32,039 nt of DNA from Candidatus Bathycorpusculum hydrogenotrophicum (lineage in GTDB: Archaea; Thermoproteota; Bathyarchaeia; Bathyarchaeales; Bathycorpusculaceae), in the NCBI GenBank assembly GCA_009783705.1, contig WRCX01000017.1, positions 1-32,039 on the forward strand, in the 5' to 3' direction. The notes under the pieces are model-generated. The model saw nothing but the letters and a program-made list of their open reading frames with translations. It did no database searches and was not told where the DNA came from. Shown here piece after piece: positions 24,867 through 32,039 of this stretch. Position numbers and translations under genes: made by a program. The first letter of the stretch is position 1; each line of letters begins with the position of its first letter.

Positions 24867-26075
24867 TTATTTTGTTTTAATGTCTGCGGCTAAATTTTCC
24901 AGCAGGGGAACCCAGTAAGTTTCAACTATGTTATCCCAATCGAAATTTAATGCAAACTCTCTTGAAGCTTCCCCATATTTTTCCACCTTATCTGGGTGAA
25001 AATATGCATCCTCAATACATTTCGCTATATCATATACATCTGGTGCAGCTGTCTCTCCATTGATAGGTGTAGTCTCAAGGTTTAATCCAGTCCCCAACGA
25101 CTTACATAACCAGCCATGTCCCTCAACTAACTCCGTCATGCTGCTAAAGTTATGACAAATATTGGGTACCCCACACGCTTGAGTCTCGAGAATGGGCATA
25201 CCAAATCCTTCACGTTTGCTGCAAAGTAAATGTATGTCAAAACAATTCATCAAAACCGCCAAATCTTGCTCCGTAAGCATAACATTGGCCAAATTAGGAT
25301 CCATGAAACGAACTACACCATCTAACCCATATTTATGGGCTACCGACAGCAGAGGTAGTCCATTTGGGTTATCAGGTGTTGTGTGGTATAGCCAAATAAT
25401 GTTTTTTACATCTGGGTTTTGCTCAAGAAAATAGCTCATAGCCTTCATCGATCGGGTGTGTCCTTTTCTATCTTCCTTATCACCATTAGCCGCAACTGTC
25501 CCAAAAATAAACGCCTCCTCCGCCGCTGCATCTTCTTTGATGCCGATTCTGCTTCTAGCTTCTTGTTTATTTATGGGTTTAAATAACTTCGTATCTACTC
25601 CATGGTATATGCAATCTGCTTGTATTCCAACATCCGATAGACATTTCTGCTGCCATTTACATAACCCGATGATCTTGTAATATTCGCGGGTAAATTTGAG
25701 GATTTCTTCGGGGTAGTTAATTAGGTCCATGGGGCTGTATAGTGTTGCTTTGGGGATGATTTTGGGGAATTCGCTAAATGCCCACCAATCTGTGAATAGA
25801 ATTCCTAAATCGACTTGAAACTGTTTGCAATATTGAGCTGCTGATGTAATACCAAAGGAACCATTTTTTGAGGGGAGTACGGGAATTTGATAGGGTGGTA
25901 CTCCGCCTGGTTCGGTGCCATAGTATGCTGAGATGAGGACTTCAAACCCGTGTTTGGGCAGTCTGGTGCATATTTCTTTGGTGGTTTTTCCGTAGCCTGA
26001 GGCAATCCAGGGTGCTACGCTGTGCCATAATATTCTAAGTTTGGATTGAGTCTCTAAGTTTTCATTTTTATTCAT
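24867..26075 (-). CDS. GT4-like glycosyltransferase (GT-B fold)
   Basis: This 402-residue enzyme would transfer a sugar from a nucleotide-sugar donor in the cytoplasm. The N-terminal Rossmann domain begins LRILWHSVAPWIASGYGKTT, with a glycine-rich acceptor loop. YHGVDTKLFKP marks the domain linker. The C-terminal donor domain has FGTVAANGDKEDRKGHTR and the EX7E motif EGFGMPILE (Glu289 and Glu297). Length is normal. It lies near secreted proteins, so a role in surface glycan or glycoprotein synthesis is plausible but inferred. ATG 26075 is the start. Confidence 0.88.
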   Translation of the reverse strand: MNKNENLETQSKLRILWHSVAPWIASGYGKTTKEICTRLPKHGFEVLISAYYGTEPGGVPPYQIPVLPSKNGSFGITSAAQYCKQFQVDLGILFTDWWAFSEFPKIIPKATLYSPMDLINYPEEILKFTREYYKIIGLCKWQQKCLSDVGIQADCIYHGVDTKLFKPINKQEARSRIGIKEDAAAEEAFIFGTVAANGDKEDRKGHTRSMKAMSYFLEQNPDVKNIIWLYHTTPDNPNGLPLLSVAHKYGLDGVVRFMDPNLANVMLTEQDLAVLMNCFDIHLLCSKREGFGMPILETQACGVPNICHNFSSMTELVEGHGWLCKSLGTGLNLETTPINGETAAPDVYDIAKCIEDAYFHPDKVEKYGEASREFALNFDWDNIVETYWVPLLENLAADIKTK

Positions 26076-26261
26076 TTAATTATCCCTCGTGTATTTTATA
26101 TTTTATTTTAGAAGTTAAAGTCTGAGGTATGTTTGTGAAATACTCTTTTTAGTTTTTTAGAGCTTTTTTAAGAGTTTGAATTTATCTGTTTGTAGTGGTG
26201 TTTGTTTTTGGTCAGAGTATGTTGTGTGACTCTTTAGTGCAGTGTTGTAGCAAAACTTTAG

Positions 26262-26467
26262 TCAAGTTGCTATAATGTGGCGGAGCGTGCGCTGTGTGAA
26301 TTGGTGGTTCAGCGTAAAATCACGGGCACCCTGCGAAATGAGAAAGGCACCACCATCTATGAGACTATGATGACTCTGATAACTACGTGGAGTAAACAAG
26401 GTTTAGATACGTTTGAACAAATGAAAAACAGTCTCATCCAAGCATGGACTCAGAGCTGAATACATAC
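26262..26467 (+). mobile_element. 3' remnant of an IS66-like insertion sequence with its right inverted repeat
   Basis: From about 26262 to the TGA at 26457-26459 the frame encodes a C-terminal transposase piece: AERALCELVVQRKITGTLRN, then EKGTTIYETMMTLITTWSKQGLDTFEQMK. This matches the IS66 family's (N)xAERALR...RKI.G..R.E.G pattern. The 5' part is missing; an in-frame stop lies at 26259. The stop codon is inside GAGCTGAATACATAC (26453-26467), which I read as the element's right inverted repeat. It matches the terminal repeat of the MITE at 27970-28112 at 13 of 15 positions. IS66 elements typically end close to the transposase stop. Confidence 0.75.
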
Positions 26468-26595
26468 TTCAAGTTAATCCACTATAACACCTGAAAACAA
26501 AACCTGCCAAAGACACAATCATTTTGCCCAAAAATCTTGTTTAACAAAAATTTTTTAAGAGTCTATGATTAATACCTAAGTGGTGACTTTGAAGG

Positions 26596-27894
26596 ATGAG
26601 GCGGATAATTTATGCAATTACGTTTATTTTGGTATTTTTTTTATTCGGTTCTGTGTTGCTTCCGTTTGCTGATGCTGATTGGGTGATGTACCGTTCTAAC
26701 CCCTCACAAAGCAGTAACATATCATCCTATAATGTAGCACGTATGCCTAAACAAACTTGGACCTCCACCATACCCGCCGGTTACTCGACATCACCCATAG
26801 TTGACAACGGAATAATATATATCGGAACCGGGGACGGCAATATTTGTGCTCTACGTGCTTCTAGCGGCACAAAAATCTGGAACTACACCCTCAGCACACA
26901 CATAGTGACATCCTGTCCAGTCATAGCCCAAGGTATTGTCTATATATGTTCTAATCTAACAATTTATGCGCTGGATGCTTCTACTGGTGAAAAAATCTGG
27001 AGTTGTTCTGATGCTGCATTTGGTTCATCTCCTGCTGTTGTTGACGGTATAGTTTACGTTTGTTCCTCTGGTTCTGTTTATGCGTTGGATGCTTTGGATG
27101 GGTCTGAGCTTTGGAACTATCCACTCGGCGGTGTGGCTTCTAAGGGAACGCCTGTGGTTTATGAGGGGGTGGTTTACGTCGGTGGGGGCCCTATAGATAG
27201 AGGTATTTATGCTCTAGATGCTCTGACGGGTGAACAGATTTGGAGTTATACCCCTGAGTGGTATAAGAACACACCGTGGGTGTCTGCGCCTGCTATTGCT
27301 GATGGTATGCTCTTTTATTCAACTAACCATAGGATTTATGGGTTGACTTTAGATAATGGTACTGAAGTGTGGCATAATGTAATCCATGCGGAGTCTTCGC
27401 CTGCAGTGGCTAATGGTATGGTTTTCTTGGGTTCGGGTATCTTCGGCAACCCTTTGCCTAGTTGTTGTGCTTTTGATGCTAAAACTGGGCGTCAGCTTTG
27501 GAATTATTCTGCTTCTTGGGGTTCTGCTGTTTATCCGGAGGTTGGTGAAGTTGTTTTTTTTTCTTCTTTTTCTGATCCAGCAGTTAGAGAGGGCGTGGTT
27601 TATTTTTGTTCTTCAGATAAAAATGTATATGCCCTAGATGCGGCCACAGGTGAGTTGGTTTGGAAGTACTCAACAAATAATACAAAGTCCTCCATTGTTT
27701 CGGATCTTGTTCTTCTTTCGCCTGTTGTTGGTAGGGGTGAAGTTTTTGTTTGTTCTTCCGATGGAGTGCTATATGCCATCGTTACAGATTCACGTATTAT
27801 CTATTTTATTTTAGCATTTTTGCTTGTTATAGTGACATTTATCGTTACTGTTTTTGTAGTTGTGCGTTTATTTAAAAAATATTGCGTCAGATAA
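26596..27894 (+). CDS. Secreted PQQ-type beta-propeller protein, membrane-anchored
   Basis: This 432-residue protein has an N-terminal signal peptide (IIYAITFILVFFLFGSVLLPFADA). It has about seven blades of the PQQ-like repeat, each ending in VYALDA.TGE..W or a variant. A C-terminal transmembrane helix (IIYFILAFLLVIVTFIVTVFVVVRLF) is followed by a short basic tail. The propeller should sit outside the cell. I see no residues that would prove PQQ binding; many archaeal and bacterial relatives are scaffolds or binding proteins. GGTGA about 9 nt before ATG 26596 is a good ribosome site. A TATA-like A/T run lies upstream at about 26548. Confidence 0.88.
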   Translation: MRRIIYAITFILVFFLFGSVLLPFADADWVMYRSNPSQSSNISSYNVARMPKQTWTSTIPAGYSTSPIVDNGIIYIGTGDGNICALRASSGTKIWNYTLSTHIVTSCPVIAQGIVYICSNLTIYALDASTGEKIWSCSDAAFGSSPAVVDGIVYVCSSGSVYALDALDGSELWNYPLGGVASKGTPVVYEGVVYVGGGPIDRGIYALDALTGEQIWSYTPEWYKNTPWVSAPAIADGMLFYSTNHRIYGLTLDNGTEVWHNVIHAESSPAVANGMVFLGSGIFGNPLPSCCAFDAKTGRQLWNYSASWGSAVYPEVGEVVFFSSFSDPAVREGVVYFCSSDKNVYALDAATGELVWKYSTNNTKSSIVSDLVLLSPVVGRGEVFVCSSDGVLYAIVTDSRIIYFILAFLLVIVTFIVTVFVVVRLFKKYCVR

Positions 27895-27961
27895 TGGGCC
27901 TTATCTTACAATTTTCTTTTATGTTTTGTATTTTGTGTTGTTTCTAAGATCCAGTTTGATG

Positions 27962-28120
27962 GTTGGTTGGTATGTGTTTAGCTCTCAACGAAAATGGGTC
28001 TGTAAGTGGATTCTTTTCCGTTGAAATTTGATTTTTTGTGCTGTTTTTGTTCAGCAAGCATAATTATATAGACACATTTGTGTATATGCGCCTGTGTGAG
28101 CTAAACACATACGTTGGTTG
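27962..28120. mobile_element. 143-bp MITE with 15-bp inverted repeats and 8-bp target duplication
   Basis: GTATGTGTTTAGCTC (27970-27984) is exactly inverted as GAGCTAAACACATAC (28098-28112). The pair is flanked on both sides by the identical octamer GTTGGTTG (27962-27969 and 28113-28120). Perfect terminal repeats plus an adjoining target duplication define a non-autonomous transposon. The interior has no gene. It contains hairpins (TCAACGAAAA/TTTTCCGTTGA, and ACACA-TT-TGTGT at 28072-28083) and a TATA box at 28064-28070. An 8-bp duplication fits IS66, and the ends match the IS66-like remnant upstream. Confidence 0.88.
28064..28070 (+). promoter_or_regulatory. TATA box carried by the MITE, pointing into the Cys-rich operon
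   Basis: TTATATA within AATTATATAG predicts a start near 28095, inside the MITE. Transcripts would enter the cysteine-rich gene. The inverted repeat ACACA-TT-TGTGT (28072-28083) lies between box and start. A weaker TATA-like CTTTAAG at about 28167 could be the original promoter. Confidence 0.45.
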
Positions 28121-28212
28121 TTTTCTTGAAAATGAATAGTGTATTTGACAAACATTCCGTCTTTGCTTTAAGTCTTCTAGCATTCAAACAAGTAAAATAT
28201 GGACGTGATATA

Positions 28213-29838
28213 ATGTCATACAATATATATAGAACAATACCTCAAACCCATCCACACCATACGCATTTTGGATGTCATACTGTTCCTCCAGACATTGGAG
28301 GCAGGGGAGTTACAACTTGGGCACACCCAGGCGGAGTTTCATACACCATAGCACCAAATCAATCAAAAACAATTTCCTTCACCTGCACACAACCTGAATG
28401 CTATGTACAGAAAGATTGGTGCAATGTGCATTTCAAAGCAACACCCAAAGGCACAGAAGAGGATACTCAATTAAAATTTGCGGTGGCCGGCCAAACCCAA
28501 GACATGTGGCTAAGTGGTGTTCCCGATCATGGAGTGTGGCAAACATATGAACTATCCGCTATAACCATTACTGCATACAATGATACCGGACTAAACACCA
28601 TCATCCTCACCAACAATAGCAGTAACAGTACTATTGAAATTTCAAATTTTAGAATACTACGAGCCTACGAAATGAAAAATAATTATAATGCGATTTGTAA
28701 TCCAGCAGTTAACACTGGCTCTTACGGAAATTTGGATTCATCACGTTATGATTACCCTTGTCGACTAAATTCTCCCTCCTGTGGAGAAAGAAGCGTAAGC
28801 GATGCTAGAGACAACATTTGCCATCCCACTAACGGTTTTACTATTCCTGCAGGAGGCAGTGTAGAGTGGGAATTTGACTGGACAAACCACACCAGCACCA
28901 ACTACCTCACAAAAGACGTAACTCTATTCAACTTTAACGAAATCGCCGCAACAACAAAAAATGATGTTGAGTCAGATGTTAAATTAACTGCTTATATAAA
29001 TGGCTCATTATTAACCACTTTCTACTTAAGCAAAAAGGAAAAACATTCTGCGTTTCCAAGTTATGATCTAACAACCAATGTAGCCTATAATGATACCGGA
29101 GCAAACACAGTAAAGTTGGTAAACAATAGCTCTGTTCCTGTTCGGCTTTGGGATGGTTATGGCGTAAACATTTATCGTGTTTATAAATCAGCAGGTATCT
29201 GTCCGCCTACCTGTGGAAGTTGCGTTATGTGCTATAATTGTTATCTTTGTTATGCGTGGTATCTTAGTTGTTCTGCGGGGTGTGAATCTTCCTGTCTAGA
29301 CTGCCAAGTTGGGTGCGAAGTAAGTTGCTATGGATGTGAAGGCTGCCAAAATAGCTGCGAATATGCCTGCCAAAACTGCCAAATCTGCGAAGGTTGCCAA
29401 TTTTGCGTTAACTGCGAAGGAAGCGAATTATGCCCCGGAGGCTACTATATCTGTCAACAATGCGAAACTTGCCAGCCATACTACACCCCCGGATGTGAAG
29501 GCTGCCAAAATAGCTGCGAATATGCCTGCCAAAACTGCCAAGCCTGTGAAGCAGTCTGTCAAGACTGCCAGACCTGCGAAGACTGCCAAGCCTGCATTAG
29601 TTGCCAAGGAAGCGAATTATGCCCCGGAGACTACGTATGCAACTGGTGCGAAACCTGCCAACCATACCAAACCCCAAAACACAACCCACCACCAACAAAT
29701 ATCCCACCAATCAAGGATACTTCACCAATCAAGGATACTTCACCAATCAAGGATACTTCACCACCCAAGGATACTTCACCACCCAAGGATACAAAGCTCA
29801 CCAACCAACCCGCACAGAAAACAGAGACGGTGAACTAA
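28213..29838 (+). CDS. Cysteine-rich repeat protein, candidate substrate of the adjacent radical SAM enzyme
   Basis: From ATG 28213 (MSYNIYRTIPQ, preceded by GTGAT) the protein has about 541 residues. The open frame extends up to TTG 28114, but that codon is in the MITE target duplication; ATG 28132 is also possible. No signal peptide is seen. Two related beta-sandwich-like units share YNDTGLNTIILTNNSS and YNDTGANTVKLVNNSS. After them, 29200-29658 encodes 153 residues with 41 cysteines, mostly spaced CxxC or CxxxC with Gln, Glu, Asn and Gly between. A 53-residue segment (GCEGCQNSCEYACQNCQ...) is repeated. A Pro/Thr/Lys tail with six-residue repeats ends the protein. It is followed without spacing by a 66-residue gene and then a radical SAM/SPASM gene. 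Cysteine crosslinking or cluster insertion is inferred. A structural metal-binding or disulfide role is the alternative. Confidence 0.8.
   Translation: MSYNIYRTIPQTHPHHTHFGCHTVPPDIGGRGVTTWAHPGGVSYTIAPNQSKTISFTCTQPECYVQKDWCNVHFKATPKGTEEDTQLKFAVAGQTQDMWLSGVPDHGVWQTYELSAITITAYNDTGLNTIILTNNSSNSTIEISNFRILRAYEMKNNYNAICNPAVNTGSYGNLDSSRYDYPCRLNSPSCGERSVSDARDNICHPTNGFTIPAGGSVEWEFDWTNHTSTNYLTKDVTLFNFNEIAATTKNDVESDVKLTAYINGSLLTTFYLSKKEKHSAFPSYDLTTNVAYNDTGANTVKLVNNSSVPVRLWDGYGVNIYRVYKSAGICPPTCGSCVMCYNCYLCYAWYLSCSAGCESSCLDCQVGCEVSCYGCEGCQNSCEYACQNCQICEGCQFCVNCEGSELCPGGYYICQQCETCQPYYTPGCEGCQNSCEYACQNCQACEAVCQDCQTCEDCQACISCQGSELCPGDYVCNWCETCQPYQTPKHNPPPTNIPPIKDTSPIKDTSPIKDTSPPKDTSPPKDTKLTNQPAQKTETVN
29332..29541 (+). 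repeat. Internal duplication in the Cys-rich domain
   Basis: The 51-bp stretch starting GGATGTGAAGGCTGCC is identical at 29332-29382 and 29491-29541, a 159-bp period. A second shared motif, GGAAGCGAATTATGCCCCGGA, occurs at 29419 and 29608, showing that the later copy has a 30-bp insertion. The identity at DNA level indicates a recent duplication of a cysteine module. Confidence 0.85.
29707..29792 (+). repeat. 18-bp tandem repeat in the C-terminal tail
   Basis: The unit CCAATCAAGGATACTTCA is present three times exactly (29707-29760). It is followed by a variant CCACCCAAGGATACTTCA and a partial copy. It encodes PIKDTS/PPKDTS, a flexible tail whose copy number probably varies. Confidence 0.88.
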
Positions 29839-30039
29839 ATGACCCAACCAAACCCAAACCCAAACACCCAAATGTCTCCCAAAGATTTGGGGGCCCCTCT
29901 AAATCAAAGCCCCCGCCAGCCCATCCCAGCTATATACCCTCTATCTCCAGAGCGGGTGCGAGAAGTAGTCATGGAGATCCTAATCGAGCTAGATCTTGTT
30001 GCTAAAGTACAAAAAAAGAAGGCGATAAACATTGAATAA
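29839..30039 (+). CDS. Small protein between Cys-rich protein and radical SAM enzyme
   Basis: This 66-residue protein starts at the base after the Cys-rich protein's stop and overlaps the radical SAM gene by 8 nt. The first about 33 residues are Asn/Pro/Gln-rich and disordered (MTQPNPNPNTQ). The second half, LSPERVREVVMEILIELDLVAKVQKKK, is an amphipathic helix. It lacks cysteine. It is too short for a classic PqqD-like recognition domain. Its placement suggests an adaptor, leader-like partner or scaffold for the maturation reaction. No family is recognised. Confidence 0.65.
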   Translation: MTQPNPNPNTQMSPKDLGAPLNQSPRQPIPAIYPLSPERVREVVMEILIELDLVAKVQKKKAINIE

Positions 30040-31252
30040 CCCCCAACAAACCATACAAGAACTAACCGTCTGGACCAGCACTAAATGCAACCTCAAATGC
30101 AAATACTGCTTTGTCTACAAACTCAACGAAGCACAATCCCACAAAACAATGACTACAAAAACCGCTGATCAACTCATCAAATTCGCAGCCAAACACCTCA
30201 GCCCAACAGGACGCATCTGGTTCTTTGGCGCAGAACCGCTCTGCAACTTTGAAATAATAAAATACATCGTACATAAAAGCCGCTCAGAAGGATACAAATG
30301 GCAATTTGGTGCAACCACAAACGCAACCCTTATCGACGAAGAAAAAGTGCAATGGATGAAACAAGCCAACTTCGGCTTACTGCTCTCCATAGACGGCCTT
30401 AAAGATGGACATGATGCTAACCGAGTTTATGCAGATGGCAAGGGCAGTTGGGATGATGCTTGGAGGGGCTTAACGCTTGTAAGAGAGGTACTAAATCCTA
30501 CACCCCAAATTCGCTGGACCGTCACACCCTCAACACTAAAAGGCTTAGCAACCAACATCAAAACTCTAGTAGAAAAATATGGTCTGACTAATATGGCAGT
30601 TGATTTCACCTATGAAGTGGAGTGGACCCAAACAGACCTTGCAACACTAAAAGAGGAACTAGAGGTCTTTGGCCGCTACTACCATAAGTGGATGCTAGAG
30701 GGCAAACCAGTGTTTAGTATGTTTATGCGGGATGCAAACGCCGCAATAACTCAAACGGTGCGGCCTTGGTGTAACCGATGCGGCTTAGGTAACGGAGGAA
30801 TAGGAGTAGATTACGATGGAACCCTGTACCCGTGTCATCGGTTCATTGATTCGCACAAAATTCAAATCGGAGACATCTATAACGGGTTTAATGCAATGCA
30901 TAAGCAGTGGATTGAGGATTGGCGCAAGATAGTGCCCTATTGTGAAGAACCAAAGAAATGTTTGAACTGCAACTACAAGATGGCGTGCAGCGGAGGCTGT
31001 ATTGCTATGAACTACGACCTCTTTGGCACACCCCACATAAACGTTGAGAGCCTTTGCACCATTAAACAACTCATAGTAGACACCCTTGGAGAGTTGTGCA
31101 GGTCTTTGCAGACTAATCCAACTTTTCAGAAGCAATACCAAAAAACCGCAGCCGCTTCTCCACCACCATCCCCCAATTTTTCAGTATCACCTCATAGGCC
31201 CTGTGGTTGTTCAGACAAAACCCATCAACAAATTGTGGAGATACAAAAATGA
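30032..31252 (+). CDS. Radical SAM/SPASM peptide- or protein-modifying enzyme
   Basis: This 406-residue enzyme starts at TTG 30032. The radical SAM cluster motif CNLKCKYC gives Cys19, Cys23 and Cys26. FFGAEPL (65-70) replaces the usual GGEP. The SPASM-type C-terminal region has Cys247, Cys250, Cys268 (DGTLYPCHRF), Cys304, Cys310, Cys313, Cys319, Cys323 (CLNCNYKMACSGGC) and Cys342, enough for one or two auxiliary iron-sulfur clusters. A Pro-rich linker and CGC complete it. The architecture is that of anaerobic sulfatase maturases and thioether-forming RiPP enzymes. No sulfatase is in the window. The translationally coupled Cys-rich protein upstream is the natural substrate candidate, which is inference. 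Confidence 0.9.
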   Translation: MNNPQQTIQELTVWTSTKCNLKCKYCFVYKLNEAQSHKTMTTKTADQLIKFAAKHLSPTGRIWFFGAEPLCNFEIIKYIVHKSRSEGYKWQFGATTNATLIDEEKVQWMKQANFGLLLSIDGLKDGHDANRVYADGKGSWDDAWRGLTLVREVLNPTPQIRWTVTPSTLKGLATNIKTLVEKYGLTNMAVDFTYEVEWTQTDLATLKEELEVFGRYYHKWMLEGKPVFSMFMRDANAAITQTVRPWCNRCGLGNGGIGVDYDGTLYPCHRFIDSHKIQIGDIYNGFNAMHKQWIEDWRKIVPYCEEPKKCLNCNYKMACSGGCIAMNYDLFGTPHINVESLCTIKQLIVDTLGELCRSLQTNPTFQKQYQKTAAASPPPSPNFSVSPHRPCGCSDKTHQQIVEIQK

Positions 31253-31565
31253 GCTCTCCTTGTTAGAATTTAAGCGGTAGCTTTGTACTTCTGTACAATT
31301 AAGGCTCAACGGGGTGATTGTAGGGGGAACAAGATGTTCTTGTTTAATGGCTGGAACTGTTGTTCTTAAACGGGAAATGCGTAACTAAAAGCTGAACATG
31401 CAAGTTCTAAATGTCTTGCTCTCTTTTCTTTTTTTATCCTCAACTTGCTCAACTTTACTTGTGGTTAAATTCAGCAAAATTGGTTGGTTGTTTTGCAGGT
31501 TTTTAGGTTTTGGTTGTAAAAAGGTTTATTTTTTTGTTTTTGTTTAAAAATTTGGAGTTTATCGT
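31253..31565. other. Intergenic region with two stem-loops after the radical SAM gene
   Basis: Two perfect inverted repeats follow the stop: TTGTAC-TTCT-GTACAA (31283-31298) and AACAAGA-TGT-TCTTGTT (31328-31344). They may end or protect the operon transcript. Further right are T-rich runs and the TATA-like TTTAAAAATTT (about 31543) of the next gene. No coding sequence is seen. Confidence 0.5.
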
Positions 31566-31766
31566 ATGTCGAGGTTTCAGGTGTATTGGGTGAAAAAAAG
31601 GTGTAAGGTTAGTGGGTTGTGTAGGTATAGGGGTGTTTTGCTTAGGTTGCCAAAAAAGTTTCATCCCCGGCTTGAGCCGTTCATTGGTGTTGATCTTGAT
31701 GTAAAGGATATTACTGTTAGAGTGGTAGGTGATCAAAGGATAATAGATATTGTTTTAGTAACCTGA
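31566..31766 (+). CDS. Small conserved-looking protein, 66 residues
   Basis: The basic protein MSRFQVYWVKKRCKVSGLCR continues YRGVLLRLPKKFHPRLEPFIGVDLDVKDITVRVVGDQRIIDIVLV. It reads as a compact all-beta small domain resembling SpoVT/AbrB-like or other small archaeal DNA-binding folds (LRLPKKF..LEPFIG). The function is not known to me. A TATA-like run about 23 nt before ATG suggests a leaderless mRNA. Four residues in the middle are Cys or Arg, without a zinc pattern. Confidence 0.6.
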   Translation: MSRFQVYWVKKRCKVSGLCRYRGVLLRLPKKFHPRLEPFIGVDLDVKDITVRVVGDQRIIDIVLVT

Positions 31767-31926
31767 CTTTTTTGTTTTATTATTATGTCTGGATTTTATT
31801 TGTTTGTAGCTTGTTTTTGGGTTGAACTTGAGTGAGCAATGAGGTCGGGGTAATTTTATCTGATAGTTTTTGGTATTTTTAAGTTCTGGTAATGCTCAGT
31901 TGATTGATTAAAATTATGGAGAGTGT
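31767..31926. other. Non-coding stretch, T-rich
   Basis: No reading frame, RNA or repeat is recognised between the 66-residue gene and the convergent partial frame. Confidence 0.35.
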
Positions 31927-32039
31927 TCACCTAAAGATAAGTAATGCGGTTTTTTGAAATGCTGTAAAGATGTCTTCAGTGGTTAATGCGTGCCAAAGTT
32001 TAAGCGTTAAATCCACCATCGCGGTCTTCTTTGAAACAA
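31927..32039 (-). CDS. 3' end of a gene entering from the right, uncertain
   Basis: A minus-strand frame open to the window edge ends at TGA 31927 and reads KTAMVDLTLKLWHALTTEDI then FTAFQKTALLIFR. Codon use and residue pattern are protein-like, but about 37 residues are too few to name a family. Confidence 0.35.
   Translation of the reverse strand, partial: VSKKTAMVDLTLKLWHALTTEDIFTAFQKTALLIFR

Noticed and set aside
26100..26230. Left inverted repeat of the IS66-like element (GTATGT motifs at 26127 and 26217)
   Set aside because: Only the first six bases match the MITE end, and no 8-bp duplication pairs with the flank after 26467.
29330..30005. Two further open frames over the Cys-rich gene
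   Set aside because: They are shadows caused by the repetitive sequence; the Cys-rich frame continues an unbroken domain and is tightly coupled to the next gene.
1..32039. CRISPR arrays
   Set aside because: No regularly spaced direct repeats with unique spacers and no cas genes were seen; the tandem repeats found are within coding sequence.

Overview
The window is archaeal chromosome. Archaea-specific or archaeal-type genes include the GatD/GatE tRNA-dependent amidotransferase, ribosomal protein S30e, an Sm-like protein, a Rio2 kinase, an archaeal Elp3, PyrI and methenyl-tetrahydromethanopterin cyclohydrolase (Mch). S30e together with Mch and moderate GC suggests a mesophilic TACK-lineage archaeon. 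A Bathyarchaeia-like organism is my best guess, an inference not tested by phylogeny. Coding strands are A/C-rich, GTG and TTG starts occur, and many genes have TATA boxes close enough to the start to suggest leaderless or short-leader mRNAs.

Left part (1-2.5 kb): a tyrosine recombinase abuts the 3' end of tRNA-Leu(CAG), the usual layout of an element integrated in a tRNA gene, with the element body running off the left edge. A strongly structured, probably non-coding RNA (about 1921-2175) with its own TATA box and T-run follows, then S30e. From 2.6 to 7.4 kb, elp3, gatD and gatE form a tightly overlapping operon for tRNA modification and Gln-tRNA(Gln) synthesis. From 7.4 to 13.7 kb lie small regulators and hypothetical genes, lsm, rio2, purC, a winged-helix/RDD membrane regulator and pyrI.

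Middle part (13.7-24.5 kb): a decayed zinc-finger region, a secreted protein, a YkgJ-type cysteine-cluster protein, a MazG-like protein, a roughly 1-kb gene-free stretch, a 1170-residue InlB-type B-repeat surface protein, mch, an ECF-type membrane protein, and a run of winged-helix/coiled-coil genes next to repeated CTAGTACTAG palindromes.

Right part (24.9-32 kb): a glycosyltransferase, the 3' end of an IS66-like transposase, a secreted PQQ-type beta-propeller, then the most interesting locus. Here a protein with two beta-sandwich-like repeats and a 153-residue domain carrying 41 cysteines is followed, with no spacing, by a 66-residue protein and, with an 8-nt overlap, by a radical SAM/SPASM enzyme. 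This looks like a dedicated precursor/maturase cassette. Directly upstream is a 143-bp MITE with perfect 15-bp terminal inverted repeats and a perfect 8-bp target duplication. Its ends match, at 13 of 15 positions, the surviving end of the IS66-like remnant 1.5 kb away. The MITE carries a TATA box pointing into the cassette.
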